A stretch of DNA of 64,000 nucleotides from Komagataeibacter sp. FXV3 (GTDB taxonomy: Bacteria; Pseudomonadota; Alphaproteobacteria; Acetobacterales; Acetobacteraceae). The stretch lies in assembly GCF_015155755.1 (NCBI RefSeq), contig NZ_VWPI01000018.1, positions 16,094 to 80,093 of the forward strand, in the 5' to 3' direction. The notes under the pieces are model-generated. The model saw nothing but the letters and a program-made list of their open reading frames with translations, did no database searches and was not told the DNA's origin. A program made the translations under genes and the position numbers. Positions 18,333 through 27,259 of this stretch are shown here, one piece after another (the stretch's first letter is position 1; the number at the start of each line of letters is the position of its first letter).

Positions 18333-19144
18333 GCTGGCACGACCGAACCGTGGAAGATCGTCTCGATCGCCGTGCGGGTGGACGGCTGGTGGACCGCATT
18401 GACCAGTGGCGTCACCCACGGTGCCTTCGCATCGGCCGCATTGACGGCAATGAAGTTGACGTACGGGTTGTCTTGCAGGGATTCCTGCCCGATTTTCTGT
18501 TTCTGCAGGTCAATTTCCGCCTTCAGCGCCCAGTTGGTATTGACGACGGCTGCATCCAGGTCGGGCAGGGAGCGCCCGACAATCCCGGCATCCAGTTCAT
18601 GAAATGTCAGGTTGCGCGGATTGTCGGTAATATCCAGCGGGGTCGGCAGCAGGCCCGCAGAAGGTGCAAGCCTGATCAGTCCCAGCGTTTCGAGCAGATG
18701 CAGCGCGCGGCCTTCATTACTGGGATCGTTCGGCACCCCGATCACAGCGTTCCGTGGCAGCTCGGTCACCGACTTCCAGCGTGCCGAATACAGCCCGATG
18801 GGCGAAAAATAGGTATTTCCGACTGCAACGATGTCATATCCGCGCGCGGCGATCTGCGCCTGCAGGAAGGGACCGTGCTGGAAGGCATTGGCATCAATTT
18901 CATGCTCGGCCAGAGCTTCGTCAGGGGTGTTGTAGTCGGAAAATGTCACGATGGAGAGGTCCAGCCCCTCCTTCGCGGCGTTGGCGGTGATGACACGCCA
19001 CAGATCCTCATCCTCGCCCGCCATGATCCCGATGCGCAACCGTCTGGCATCCGCTGCCTGTGCTGCATGGATCATGGGCAGGCAGGTTACCGTCCCCAGC
19101 AGGGTAAGGGCGTGTCTTCTTGTGATGGGGGCGTTCAGTTTCAT
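18323..19144 (-). CDS. metQ: Methionine-binding protein (MetQ/NlpA family)
   Basis: 273 residues from the ATG at 19144, chosen because AGGA lies 5 bp upstream and the signal peptide then sits at the N-terminus. The sequence RRHALTLLGTVTC..AAQAAD gives a signal peptide. The only cysteine (TVTC) does not fit a good lipobox, so the mature protein may be cleaved at AQA and be soluble, unlike classical lipoprotein MetQ. The mature part shows the NlpA-family elements DEALAEHEIDANAFQHGPFL and VIGVPNDPSNEGRALHLLE. It is first gene of metQ-metN-metI-rrf2. Confidence 0.9.
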   Translation of the reverse strand: MKLNAPITRRHALTLLGTVTCLPMIHAAQAADARRLRIGIMAGEDEDLWRVITANAAKEGLDLSIVTFSDYNTPDEALAEHEIDANAFQHGPFLQAQIAARGYDIVAVGNTYFSPIGLYSARWKSVTELPRNAVIGVPNDPSNEGRALHLLETLGLIRLAPSAGLLPTPLDITDNPRNLTFHELDAGIVGRSLPDLDAAVVNTNWALKAEIDLQKQKIGQESLQDNPYVNFIAVNAADAKAPWVTPLVNAVHQPSTRTAIETIFHGSVVPAWT

Positions 19145-20352
19145 TTCATTCCTGATTCGGATGACTGTTTCTGCCGTGGAAAAACCGGCATTGCGTTTCA
19201 TACGATGGCGCATGGCAGTCGCCATGGACTGATCCGGGTTTTAGGTAACGTTCCTGCCTGTTGGTGTGCGGATTGATGGGCGCATGAAAATACAATTTTT
19301 TATGCTGGTCAACATTAATCACGAAATTATAAGTTAATTTTTTCGGAAAAAAGGCTGCTTCCTGATTGCCAAAAGGGACCGGGGCGGTGTTGTGATAGCC
19401 ATGAATATCATGGCCTACTCATTGAAAATAAAAAATATCGTTATGTTGATGCCGGATTGTCCCGTAAAAAACACCATCATACAGTGAATAGTCTTGAGAT
19501 ACGCAAACACCCCGTTTTCTATCCTGCCAGCATCCGGTCCGATCATATTTGATGTTCTGGTGTGGTGGGATAATCTGCGCACCATCATGGATCTGGCCCC
19601 CTGTTCTTGGGGCAAGAGCGCAGCAATGCGGGGCATCCGGTTCATGGTCTGCCCTTAAAGAGATTGTTTGAAACAACGTATGGATAACTAAAATAAAAGG
19701 TCTTGGATGTTTTTTTTGCAAAAAGTTTCACCAAAAATGCTTTATAATTGATACGATATTGCAAAGGTTGGTTTTTCAAGCCGTTTCTGAATGGATGTGC
19801 GCGGGCCTGCTATAAGGGACGTTTCAGGGATCCATACCCGCGGGAAAGAAAAGCGCATTTGATAGCGTGGAATAATTCACGAATATGATCGTATGATAAG
19901 TCTGCGCCTTCGTTGTCACATACTTCTGGCATAGGGGAACAGTATGGTTGTCCCTGCCGTTAACGAAGCATGGGGCGGATTGCATTCCGTACAGACAGAA
20001 TCATAAATATTCTTTTTATATCAACAGAATATAGGGAAATATCATTCTGGCGCAGTATGCATGATACCTGCATGTATGAATGTTTCCATCCCTTTTGGGA
20101 CAACAGGGATCTATGATCCCTGGCCAATGATGGATACGGGTATATAGTACGATCCTTATCGTTTTATATGCGACAAAAATGTCTCCCGCCATTTTTATGT
20201 TCCATTTCAAAAATAAAATATAATGTTTTATAACAGATGGTTAATGGAAAGTTTTCCGATATTTTACGTATTTTGAACGCTCACGAAGGGGAATATAAAA
20301 ATGCGTCATTGACGTGTTTTTAATTACATAATACGTAAATAAACAGTGCTTA
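19145..20352. other. 1.2-kb AT-rich region without recognised gene
   Basis: Between metQ (leftward) and the outer-membrane barrel gene (rightward). Short open frames exist but have no family features, no Shine-Dalgarno worth noting and atypical AT-rich codon use. A degenerate member of the repeat family lies at 19660-19788. I looked for a SAM-type riboswitch upstream of metQ and could not convince myself of one. The remainder may hold promoters or an unrecognised RNA. Confidence 0.5.
19660..19788. repeat. Palindromic intergenic repeat, copy 4 (degenerate)
   Basis: It starts GAGATTGTTTGAAACAAC, close to the terminal repeat GAGACTGTTTGAAAAC of copy 5. An ATAAAAGGTCTTGG segment, AAAAAGTTTCACCAAAAATG and a far end TTTTTCAAGCCGTTTC follow. 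The GCCGCC hairpin is lost. Confidence 0.55.
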
Positions 20353-22182
20353 ATGAACCATGATGCCCAGCATATAGCGAAGTGGTATGTGACAATGTTG
20401 CCATCCCTGAATTCAGCCGCGACCGTTCGCTACCGTTCCATCCGCAGGAAGGGCGCCTGCACGCATTCCGTGCGGGACGGCAGGAAGGGGAGAGATTTCC
20501 ATGTCCTGGCCATGCTGCTCAGCCTGCCTGCGGGGATTGTCACCATGGGGCAGGGGGCACATGCCGCCGACCCAGTTTCGGTCAATGCGGCAGGGACAGC
20601 CGTACCGGCAGGACAGGCATCACAATCACAGTCTGAAAACGTGATTGTCCGTATCGGGCGGCGTCCCCCGATACAGGTCTATCCGCATGCCAACCCTGTG
20701 GGGCAGCCCCTGCGCATGAGTGGCGCGGAAAACCGCAAGAATGGCCACCAGTATGACTGGGGCGTGTTCAACCGGGGGAACGGGGAATCCGCAGGGTTCG
20801 GCCCGGTCGGGACGTATGGCGTGACACCGTGGGCCGAGGACTGGAGCAACCTGCGCGGCAGGAAAAACCATAATGATCCCTTTGACGTGCTGAAATACAT
20901 CCCGCTGACCCGCAGCGGGAATGTATGGATCAGTTTTTCCGGCGAAACCCGCCTGCGTAACTGGTTTGAAACCCGTCCGCTGCTTGGTACGCAAAAGCCT
21001 AATGATTCCGGGCGTTTCGCCGTGCGCAACCTGTATGGTGCGGATCTGCATATCGGTTCGCACCTGCGCTTTTTCGGTCAGCTGGTAAATGCCGATGCCG
21101 CTGGGTGGGGCGGGTACGGTTATGGTTCGACCTATCGCAAGCGTCTGGATGCGCAGCAGGCCTTTGTGGAAGTACGGTGGAATATGCTTGGCGCCAAAAG
21201 TGGCTTCATTTTTGGACGGCAGCAGTTTCTCGATGCGCCATCCTACATGCTGTATGCCCGTGAGACGCCGAACGTGCCGCTGTCATGGGACGGGTTCCGC
21301 GGTTACATGGTGTGGAAGCGCATCCGTATCGACGGATGGGATTTCGTGCAGACATATGACAGTGAAAACAAGATGTTTCACGATACTGAAAACTATGCTT
21401 CGCGCCTGTACGGTTTCAACACGACATGGGCGCCCCCTGATTTCACCTTCATGGGGCAGAAAGGGTATTCCTTTGTCGATGCCTTTTATATTGGCTACAA
21501 GCTGAATGGCGCGGCCGGGGCGATTGCGGGGCCGGGCGGTTCGGTTACCGGGTCCAACACGCGCAATAATTTTGGCATGCGCTGGCATGGCGTGGCGGGG
21601 CCGATTGAATTCTCGGTGGGCGGCATCTGGCAGGGGGGTGTATTCCGTCCGTCCGGGACCACGCTGGCGCGCAATGTCAGTGCCTATGCCATCAATTCCT
21701 CGGTGGGTTATCGTTTTTCCGAAAAGACGCTGAATACATTCGCCGGGATCCAGACGGATGTGTATTCGGGTGGTAATTCGTCTGACCGGACAGGGACGAT
21801 TGGTGCCTATATTTCCCCCTTCAACCCGCAGACCAACTACCTTGACACGACAACGTACATGACGGCGTCCAACCTGATCAGTTTCGCGCCGCTGGTCCGG
21901 ATTACGCCATTCAAGTCTGTCAGCATCCAGTTCAAGTATCCACTGTTCTGGCGTGACAGTGTGAACGACCCCATTTACAAATCATCGGGGAATTATAAGT
22001 TTTCTGGTAATTTCCGTGGCAGGTTCATTGGCATGGCGCCACAGGTATCGATTGCCTGGCAGATCAACACGCATGTGTCATGGACGCAGTATGCATCCCG
22101 TTTCATGACGTCGCATGCCCTTAATGCTGCTGGTGGTTCCAGTGGAACGTATTACCAGTCAAATTTTGTATTCCGGTTCTGA
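20353..22182 (+). CDS. Alginate-export (AlgE)-like outer membrane beta-barrel protein
   Basis: 609 residues. A hydrophobic export segment (LAMLLSLPAGIV..GAHAAD) lies at about residues 52-73, after an unusually long charged N-region of 50 residues, so the true start may be one of the later ATGs. After a low-complexity linker comes a repeated amphipathic beta-strand pattern (GNVWISFSGETRLRNWFE and many aromatic/glycine alternations). The protein ends in FVFRF, a classical C-terminal barrel signal with terminal Phe. The region fits the alginate_exp family of acetic acid bacteria, proteins used as channels for anionic or uncharged solutes. The substrate is unknown. It stands alone, without exopolysaccharide genes nearby. 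Confidence 0.75.
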   Translation: MNHDAQHIAKWYVTMLPSLNSAATVRYRSIRRKGACTHSVRDGRKGRDFHVLAMLLSLPAGIVTMGQGAHAADPVSVNAAGTAVPAGQASQSQSENVIVRIGRRPPIQVYPHANPVGQPLRMSGAENRKNGHQYDWGVFNRGNGESAGFGPVGTYGVTPWAEDWSNLRGRKNHNDPFDVLKYIPLTRSGNVWISFSGETRLRNWFETRPLLGTQKPNDSGRFAVRNLYGADLHIGSHLRFFGQLVNADAAGWGGYGYGSTYRKRLDAQQAFVEVRWNMLGAKSGFIFGRQQFLDAPSYMLYARETPNVPLSWDGFRGYMVWKRIRIDGWDFVQTYDSENKMFHDTENYASRLYGFNTTWAPPDFTFMGQKGYSFVDAFYIGYKLNGAAGAIAGPGGSVTGSNTRNNFGMRWHGVAGPIEFSVGGIWQGGVFRPSGTTLARNVSAYAINSSVGYRFSEKTLNTFAGIQTDVYSGGNSSDRTGTIGAYISPFNPQTNYLDTTTYMTASNLISFAPLVRITPFKSVSIQFKYPLFWRDSVNDPIYKSSGNYKFSGNFRGRFIGMAPQVSIAWQINTHVSWTQYASRFMTSHALNAAGGSSGTYYQSNFVFRF

Positions 22183-22248
22183 CGATACGCGGCAATATGG
22201 ATGGGTTACATTGGGAAACCTGTCATGTGCAACGGCCTGCAAATTATA

Positions 22249-22410
22249 GAGACTGTTTGAAAACAACCAATTGATAAAAAACAATAAAAGTTTTTGGGTG
22301 CTGCCTTTTTTCAAAAAGGCGGCGTTCTTTTGAAGCTTTTGCAAAAAGCTTCACCAAAAACTTCCTTTAATTTTAAAGTGCTGTCATGTGCTGACTTTTC
22401 AAACAGTCTC
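22249..22410. repeat. Palindromic intergenic repeat, copy 5 (most complete, 15-bp terminal inverted repeats)
   Basis: A 162-bp element bounded by a perfect inverted repeat, GAGACTGTTTGAAAA at 22249-22263 and TTTTCAAACAGTCTC at 22396-22410. Inside are AAAAGTTTTTGG / CCAAAAACTT arms enclosing two hairpins, GCCTTTTTT..AAAAAGGC and GAAGCTTTTGC..AAAAGCTTC. The architecture resembles a miniature inverted-repeat element. No coding capacity. Confidence 0.8.
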
Positions 22411-22496
22411 ATAAAGAAGTTTTGGGTGAAGCTTTTTCAAAAAAATCAGGGAATGTCACTTTTTTGGAAAAGAGGCATCCGGAAACTTTTATTATT
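22411..22496. repeat. Palindromic intergenic repeat, copy 6 (decayed, tail-to-tail with copy 5)
   Basis: It begins directly at the end of copy 5 in the opposite orientation: AAGAAGTTTTGGGTGAAGCTTTTT, CAAAAAAATC, CACTTTTTTGG / AAAAGAGGCATCC and GAAACTTTTATTATTTT. The hairpin arms are mutated. Confidence 0.6.
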
Positions 22497-23128
22497 TTAC
22501 TCTCCATTTAGTTTCAACAGTATTTGATCGCTTCTTGAATAAAAGCCATCCGGTAAGCGGGCAATCCTGCATGTCATTATGTTATGGATGCATTGCAGTT
22601 ATCGCCGTAATCGCTGCGCCATGGTGAACCGGGTGGGCGGGGGAGAAATGTGTCCCCCAACCATACCAGCCCGACGGCATATCCATGGCACCCGGTGTCC
22701 TGTCATGGCATGCGCCATCATGTCCCATCCGGACATCAGATACGAAAAATTAAATATTTTCCTGATTATATTATGACTAACACATTGATATTTATATACT
22801 TACACCATGGTCCTTATGGCACCAGATGCATACCTCACGTTTACGTTACCTATTTTCGGGTTGCGGTCATGCCACGCTCTATATATCGATGGATATAGAT
22901 GGTGCCCCGGCAATGACCGGGGTATGGCCAGAGGGCGGTCCGGTTTGAAAGGGGATCATGTTCACGCGAAATGATTGCCGTGCGAACAGGACAGTCATCC
23001 AGACCAGATCCATGCCTATGTTTTGGGTTTAGTGTAAAAATCAGGAATGGCGCAGGGATTTAATAAATAATCATACGCATTCCTTCAGGTGTTCCTGATT
23101 GCAAAATAATTTCTGGAGTAATATTTCC

Positions 23129-24640
23129 ATGCCGTCAGACAGTATCTCAGCAGCCCCCCCGTTCAAGGCCCGTTATGGTAACTATATCGGTGGCAAGTGG
23201 GTGGCTCCCGTTGATGGTCATTACCTGACCAACACTTCCCCCGTTGATGGCCGCGTGCTGTGTGAAGTCCCGGCTTCCACCGCAGCCGACGTGGAACTGG
23301 CACTTGATGCCGCGCACAAGGCCAAGGCCGCATGGGGTGAAATGGCCCCGGCTGACCGCGCGCTGATCCTGCTCAAGGCAGCCGATATCATGGAAAAGAA
23401 CCTCGACCTGCTCGCCCGGGCCGAGACATGGGACAACGGCAAGCCCATCCGTGAAACCATGACCGCCGACATCCCGCTGGCAATCGACCATTTCCGTTAC
23501 TTCGCTGGCTGCATCCGCGCCCAGGAAGGCACGCTGAGCGAGATCGATGCCACCACCATCGCCTACCATTTCCATGAGCCGCTGGGCGTTGTGGCCCAGA
23601 TTATTCCGTGGAACTTCCCGCTGCTCATGGGTTCGTGGAAGCTGGCCCCCGCGCTGGTCGCCGGGAACTGCGTGGTCATGAAGCCCGCCGAAAGCACGCC
23701 CGCTTCCATGCTGGTGCTGATGGAACTGATCGGTGACCTGTTCCCGCCCGGAACGCTGAACATTGTCAACGGCCTGGGTAAGGACGTGGGTGCCGCCCTG
23801 TCCAACAGTGACCGTATTGCAAAGATCGCCTTTACCGGTTCCACCCCGACCGGCAAGATGATCGCGCACGCTGCTGCCGAACACCTGATCCCGGCAACGC
23901 TGGAACTGGGTGGCAAGTCGCCGAACATCTTCTTCGCCGACATCATGGACAAGGACGACGATTACCTGGACAAGGCAATCGAAGGCTTCACCATGTTCGC
24001 CCTCAACCAGGGCCAGATCTGCTCCTGCCCCAGCCGTGCGCTGGTCCATGAATCGATCTATGAGAAGTTCATGGAGCGCGCTCTGCCCCGCATCAAGGCG
24101 ATCCGTCAGGGCAACCCGCTTGATCCCAACACCATGATGGGTGCGCAGAACTCCCACGGGCATCAGGAAAAGATCCTGTCCTACATCGACATCGGCAAGG
24201 GCGAAGGCGCTGAACTGCTGACCGGTGGCGGCCGTCCCGACCTTGGTGGGGACCTGAACAACGGGTGCTACGTGCAGCCGACCGTGTTCAAGGGCAACAA
24301 CAAGATGCGCATCTTCCAGGAAGAGATCTTTGGCCCGGTTCTGGCCGTAACGACCTTCAAGACGGAAGAAGAAGCGCTGGCCATCGCCAACGACACCCCC
24401 TTCGGCCTCGGCTCGGGCGTGTGGAGCCGTGACGCCAACACCTGCTACCGCATGGGTCGCGGGCTGGAAGCCGGTCGCGTGTGGATCAACTGCTATCACG
24501 TCTATCCCGCGCATGCGGCATTCGGCGGATACAAGAAGTCCGGCATCGGTCGTGAAACCCACAAGATGGTGCTTGAGCACTACCAGCAGACCAAGAACAT
24601 GCTGGTCAGCTACAGCGACAAGAAGCGCGGCTTCTTCTGA
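23129..24640 (+). CDS. aldB: NAD(P)-dependent aldehyde dehydrogenase (AldB/ExaC type)
   Basis: 503 residues from the ATG at 23129, with GGAG 11 bp upstream; an in-frame TTG 30 bp earlier is less likely. The cofactor segment is [19 protein letters not shown]. The catalytic Glu lies in [12 protein letters not shown] and the nucleophile in [18 protein letters not shown]. The double-Cys QICSCPSR pattern is typical of the AldB/ExaC subfamily of acetaldehyde dehydrogenases. It oxidises acetaldehyde and similar aldehydes in the cytoplasm, making NAD(P)H. The second ndh copy lies 204 bp downstream and could reoxidise that NADH, but a strong hairpin separates them. Confidence 0.92.
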   Translation: MPSDSISAAPPFKARYGNYIGGKWVAPVDGHYLTNTSPVDGRVLCEVPASTAADVELALDAAHKAKAAWGEMAPADRALILLKAADIMEKNLDLLARAETWDNGKPIRETMTADIPLAIDHFRYFAGCIRAQEGTLSEIDATTIAYHFHEPLGVVAQIIPWNFPLLMGSWKLAPALVAGNCVVMKPAESTPASMLVLMELIGDLFPPGTLNIVNGLGKDVGAALSNSDRIAKIAFTGSTPTGKMIAHAAAEHLIPATLELGGKSPNIFFADIMDKDDDYLDKAIEGFTMFALNQGQICSCPSRALVHESIYEKFMERALPRIKAIRQGNPLDPNTMMGAQNSHGHQEKILSYIDIGKGEGAELLTGGGRPDLGGDLNNGCYVQPTVFKGNNKMRIFQEEIFGPVLAVTTFKTEEEALAIANDTPFGLGSGVWSRDANTCYRMGRGLEAGRVWINCYHVYPAHAAFGGYKKSGIGRETHKMVLEHYQQTKNMLVSYSDKKRGFF

Positions 24641-24681
24641 TCCGCTGATGGGGTGAAAACCCCATAGGGCACAAGGCATGG

Positions 24682-24719
24682 CGCGGCGGTCGGACTGGTT
24701 TACCGGGTCGGCCGCCGCG
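24682..24719. terminator. GC-rich hairpin after aldB
   Basis: Stem CGCGGCGG / CCGCCGCG with a ~22-nt loop, 42 bp beyond the aldB stop. No U-run follows. It probably terminates aldB and suggests that the downstream ndh has its own promoter. Confidence 0.5.
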
Positions 24720-24844
24720 GCATGTTACCCGGGTCACGCGCGTAGGACCCGGCACAAGGCAGTTTTCGGTATTTCAGGATATGCGACAGGGTTTTTCCCA
24801 CGGGACCGGGACACTGTGCGGCAGTAGTAAAAAAGAGGCATAGG

Positions 24845-26125
24845 ATGGCACAAAAGTTTCGGGTCGTAATTGTTGGGGGTGGTGTGGCCGGTCTGGCGCT
24901 GGCAACACGGCTGGGTGATTCAATCGGCAAATCGGGCCGGGCGGAAATCACGCTGGTTGACAAGAGTTTCGCCCATGTATGGAAACCGATGCTCCACTGC
25001 TTTGCAGCGGGCACGGCCGCTAACGAAAACGACCGCATCAGCTTCCTGTCGCAGGCCAGTCGCCATCATTTCGAATTCTGGCCGGGTGAGATTGCGGGCA
25101 TGGACCGCAAGGCCAAGACCATTACCCTTGCCCCGGTTGTCGAACCGACGGGTGAGGTGATCCTGGATGAGCGCAAGCTGGAATATGACGCGCTGGTGCT
25201 GTCGATCGGCAGCCGCGCCAATGATTTCGGCACCCCCGGCGTGGCCGAGCACTGCCTGTTCATTGACAATCTTGTGGATGCCAACGGCTTTAACGACCGT
25301 TTCCGCATGGAACTGCTCAAGGCGTTCGGTAATAACGAACAGCTTGACATCGCCATTGTGGGTGGTGGCGCCACCGGCACGCAGCTTGCGGCGGAACTGC
25401 ACAAGGCGCTTGACCTTGCTTCGCTCTACAGCTTTGGCAAGAAGCCGCCCAAGCTGAACATTACCCTGCTTGAAGCCGGTCCCCGTATCCTGCCGGCCTT
25501 CCCTGAAGCGGTCTCGACCGCCGCGCAGAAGGAACTGGAGAAAATCGGCGTAAGTGTGAAAACCTCCGCCATGGTCAGCGGTGCGGATGAAAAGGGCTTC
25601 ATGCTCAAGGATGGCACGCGCATTCCCGCAACGCTGCGTGTCTGGGCGGCAGGGGTGAAGGCACCTGATGTCACGCGCAAATTCGGTGAACTGAAACTGT
25701 CACGCTCCGGCCAGCTTGAGGTCCGCCCGACGTTGCAGCTTGTGGAAGATGACAGCATCTTTGCCATGGGCGACTGTGCCTTCATCGCGGACAAGCCCGT
25801 TGCGCCCACCGCACAGGCCGCCCGCCAGCAGGCCCATCACCTGGCCCGCTGCATGCCCGCATGGATCAATGGCCGCCCGCTGAAGCCTTTTGCATTCCAT
25901 AACAAGGGCGCGGTCGTGGCGCTGGGTGATTACAATGGCTGGGGCACTTTCCCCGGTGGCAAGGTATTCGGTGGCGGCTGGCTGCGTGGTATCAGCGCGC
26001 GCATGGTCCACCTGATGCTGTATCGCCAGCACCAGTTCGAACTGTATGGCACGTTCCGTGGCCTGATGTCCTGCCTTGTGGACTGGCTGGATGTGTTTGT
26101 CCGCCCGTCCGTGCGCCTGGACTGA
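24845..26125 (+). CDS. ndh: Type II NADH:quinone oxidoreductase, copy 2
   Basis: 426 residues and the same architecture as copy 1: N-terminal FAD motif VIVGGGVAGLALATRLG, central NADH motif VGGGATGTQLAAELH, quinone-site APTAQAARQQAHH, and the identical C-terminal end DVFVRPSVRLD. Long stretches are identical to copy 1; differences cluster at residues 85-115 and 225-260. AGGCATAGG precedes the ATG. It is a peripheral membrane enzyme passing electrons from NADH to ubiquinone without proton translocation. Its neighbour upstream is a cytosolic aldehyde dehydrogenase, a source of NADH. Confidence 0.93.
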   Translation: MAQKFRVVIVGGGVAGLALATRLGDSIGKSGRAEITLVDKSFAHVWKPMLHCFAAGTAANENDRISFLSQASRHHFEFWPGEIAGMDRKAKTITLAPVVEPTGEVILDERKLEYDALVLSIGSRANDFGTPGVAEHCLFIDNLVDANGFNDRFRMELLKAFGNNEQLDIAIVGGGATGTQLAAELHKALDLASLYSFGKKPPKLNITLLEAGPRILPAFPEAVSTAAQKELEKIGVSVKTSAMVSGADEKGFMLKDGTRIPATLRVWAAGVKAPDVTRKFGELKLSRSGQLEVRPTLQLVEDDSIFAMGDCAFIADKPVAPTAQAARQQAHHLARCMPAWINGRPLKPFAFHNKGAVVALGDYNGWGTFPGGKVFGGGWLRGISARMVHLMLYRQHQFELYGTFRGLMSCLVDWLDVFVRPSVRLD

Positions 26126-26146
26126 CGCGGCACAGGTTTCCTGATC

Positions 26147-26168
26147 GCTGCCTGCTGGCTCAGGCAGC
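26147..26168. terminator. Hairpin between ndh copy 2 and a convergent TetR gene
   Basis: Perfect 8-bp stem GCTGCCTG / CAGGCAGC with a 6-nt loop. It overlaps the last codons of the leftward TetR gene and starts 22 bp after the ndh stop. No U-run. Confidence 0.45.
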
Positions 26169-26807
26169 GTCCTCTGGCCCGGTCCCGGCATGGTCGGGCC
26201 AGAGTGACGCCTGCAGTTCATATGTTTTCTGCAAAAGCGGCACCAGCGCGGGCCGCCCCTTCAGCCGGATCCATTCATCCAGCGCCGTACGGAAAATGGC
26301 GATTCCGCCACGTGCCATAAGGCGTGCGGCCATCCGGCGGTTCTTGCGTTCGGTAATCCGCTTCGCCAGCCCTTCCGCCAGACAGTCCTCCCACTTGCCA
26401 TATTTCTGCAAGCTGACCGTCTGCAGCGAAGGCGTCTTTTCAATCAGATAGACAAAAGCATAGGTATCCTGCCGGTTCGCCGCGATGCGTGGCACCAGCG
26501 AGGTAAAGGCATGCATCATGGCGTCCGCCGGGTGCATGTCGGCGGGGCAGGTGGCCAGGGCGTCATTCAGCGTCTGTGTCATGCCCCGCGTCCATGCCAG
26601 CACGATATCGCCCTTCGTCTCGAACATGCGGAACAGGGTCCGGCGCGAGACTTCGGCCGCGTCGGCAATTTCATCCACCGTGGTCTGGTCATAGCCCTGG
26701 GCAGAAAACAGCCGCATTGCCTCGGCAATCAGGGTGGTGCGCGCACGTGCCTGCTTGCGTTCACGTAAACCCGGCTTGGGGGAAATGGTCGGGGCAACGG
26801 GCTTCAT
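26160..26807 (-). CDS. TetR/AcrR-family transcriptional regulator
   Basis: 215 residues. The TetR helix-turn-helix is complete at about residues 18-64: ARTTLIAEAMRLFSAQGYDQ, then TTVDEIADAAEVSRRTLFR MFETKGDIV. The C-terminal ligand domain has no recognisable signature. An AGGAG Shine-Dalgarno lies just before the ATG. It converges with ndh copy 2 and its upstream region borders the 3' end of the NodT-type efflux gene, so its target is not obvious. The nearby aldB and ndh genes are candidates. Confidence 0.88.
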   Translation of the reverse strand: MKPVAPTISPKPGLRERKQARARTTLIAEAMRLFSAQGYDQTTVDEIADAAEVSRRTLFRMFETKGDIVLAWTRGMTQTLNDALATCPADMHPADAMMHAFTSLVPRIAANRQDTYAFVYLIEKTPSLQTVSLQKYGKWEDCLAEGLAKRITERKNRRMAARLMARGGIAIFRTALDEWIRLKGRPALVPLLQKTYELQASLWPDHAGTGPEDAA

Positions 26808-27259
26808 TCAATCTCCTCTTGTCCGGGTCATCATGCAGCAGCGCATCGTGAACATTCAAGACGCGAGAAAATGGTGGTTCATGGCCAGAACGGGCCGTTG
26901 TGGCCAGCATGCTGGCGGCATTGACAGGTAGGTAATGCGTTCTGCCACGAGTATCAGGCCATGTCGAGGCACGGACCAGACGGTAGCCTGTCATATCCCC
27001 TACATTGACCGATAGCGAAGCGGGCCATGGTGCGGTCAGTGTGTCGGGCGTTGTCATTACCGACAGGTGGCAGGCTGGTCGTTACGTGGATAAAGGGCAT
27101 CGTCGATATCCCCGCATGTGACGCGCCGGGTCATGGATGGCAGCCACAGGACCGGGCAATGATCCCTGCGCCTGCCGGTCATGCCGGCCTGTACGGGGAA
27201 AGGGATATGTCTGGCGAAATGGTGTTTCATGACCGGGCGGGGGTCATGAAACATTCCCG
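26808..27259. other. 452-bp intergenic region, no gene recognised
   Basis: Upstream region of the leftward TetR gene and downstream region of the efflux operon. Small open frames on both strands lack family features. The only clear structure is the hairpin at 27223-27253. Confidence 0.5.
27223..27253 (-). terminator. Terminator-like hairpin at the end of the efflux operon
   Basis: Perfect 12-bp inverted repeat TGTTTCATGACC / GGTCATGAAACA with a 7-nt loop, immediately after the stop of the NodT-type gene. No long U-run follows. Confidence 0.6.

Larger units (their letters stand above)
22183..23128. other. Intergenic region with tandem repeats, no gene
   Basis: 946 bp between the barrel gene and the aldehyde dehydrogenase gene. 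The first 300 bp are two adjacent members of the palindromic repeat family. From 22500 to 23128 I see only short frames without family features. The last ~150 bp are AT-rich and probably hold the aldehyde dehydrogenase promoter. Confidence 0.55.

Noticed and set aside
19145..19330. SAM-type riboswitch upstream of metQ
   Set aside because: The position would fit, but I could not align the leader with SAM-I or SAM-II core elements. A covariance search would decide.
19415..19721. Two overlapping small leftward open frames (about 76 and 100 codons)
   Set aside because: AT-rich, partly inside a degenerate repeat copy, with no leader peptide, motif or start signals.
23147..24679. 510-codon open frame opposite aldB
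   Set aside because: Shadow of the aldehyde dehydrogenase gene, whose catalytic motifs are intact on the other strand; no recognisable domain in the antisense product.
26178..26213. CTCTGGCCC / GGGCCAGAG inverted repeat
   Set aside because: It lies within the coding C-terminus of the TetR gene and is likely a by-product of codon choice; the clearer hairpin at 26147-26168 was annotated instead.
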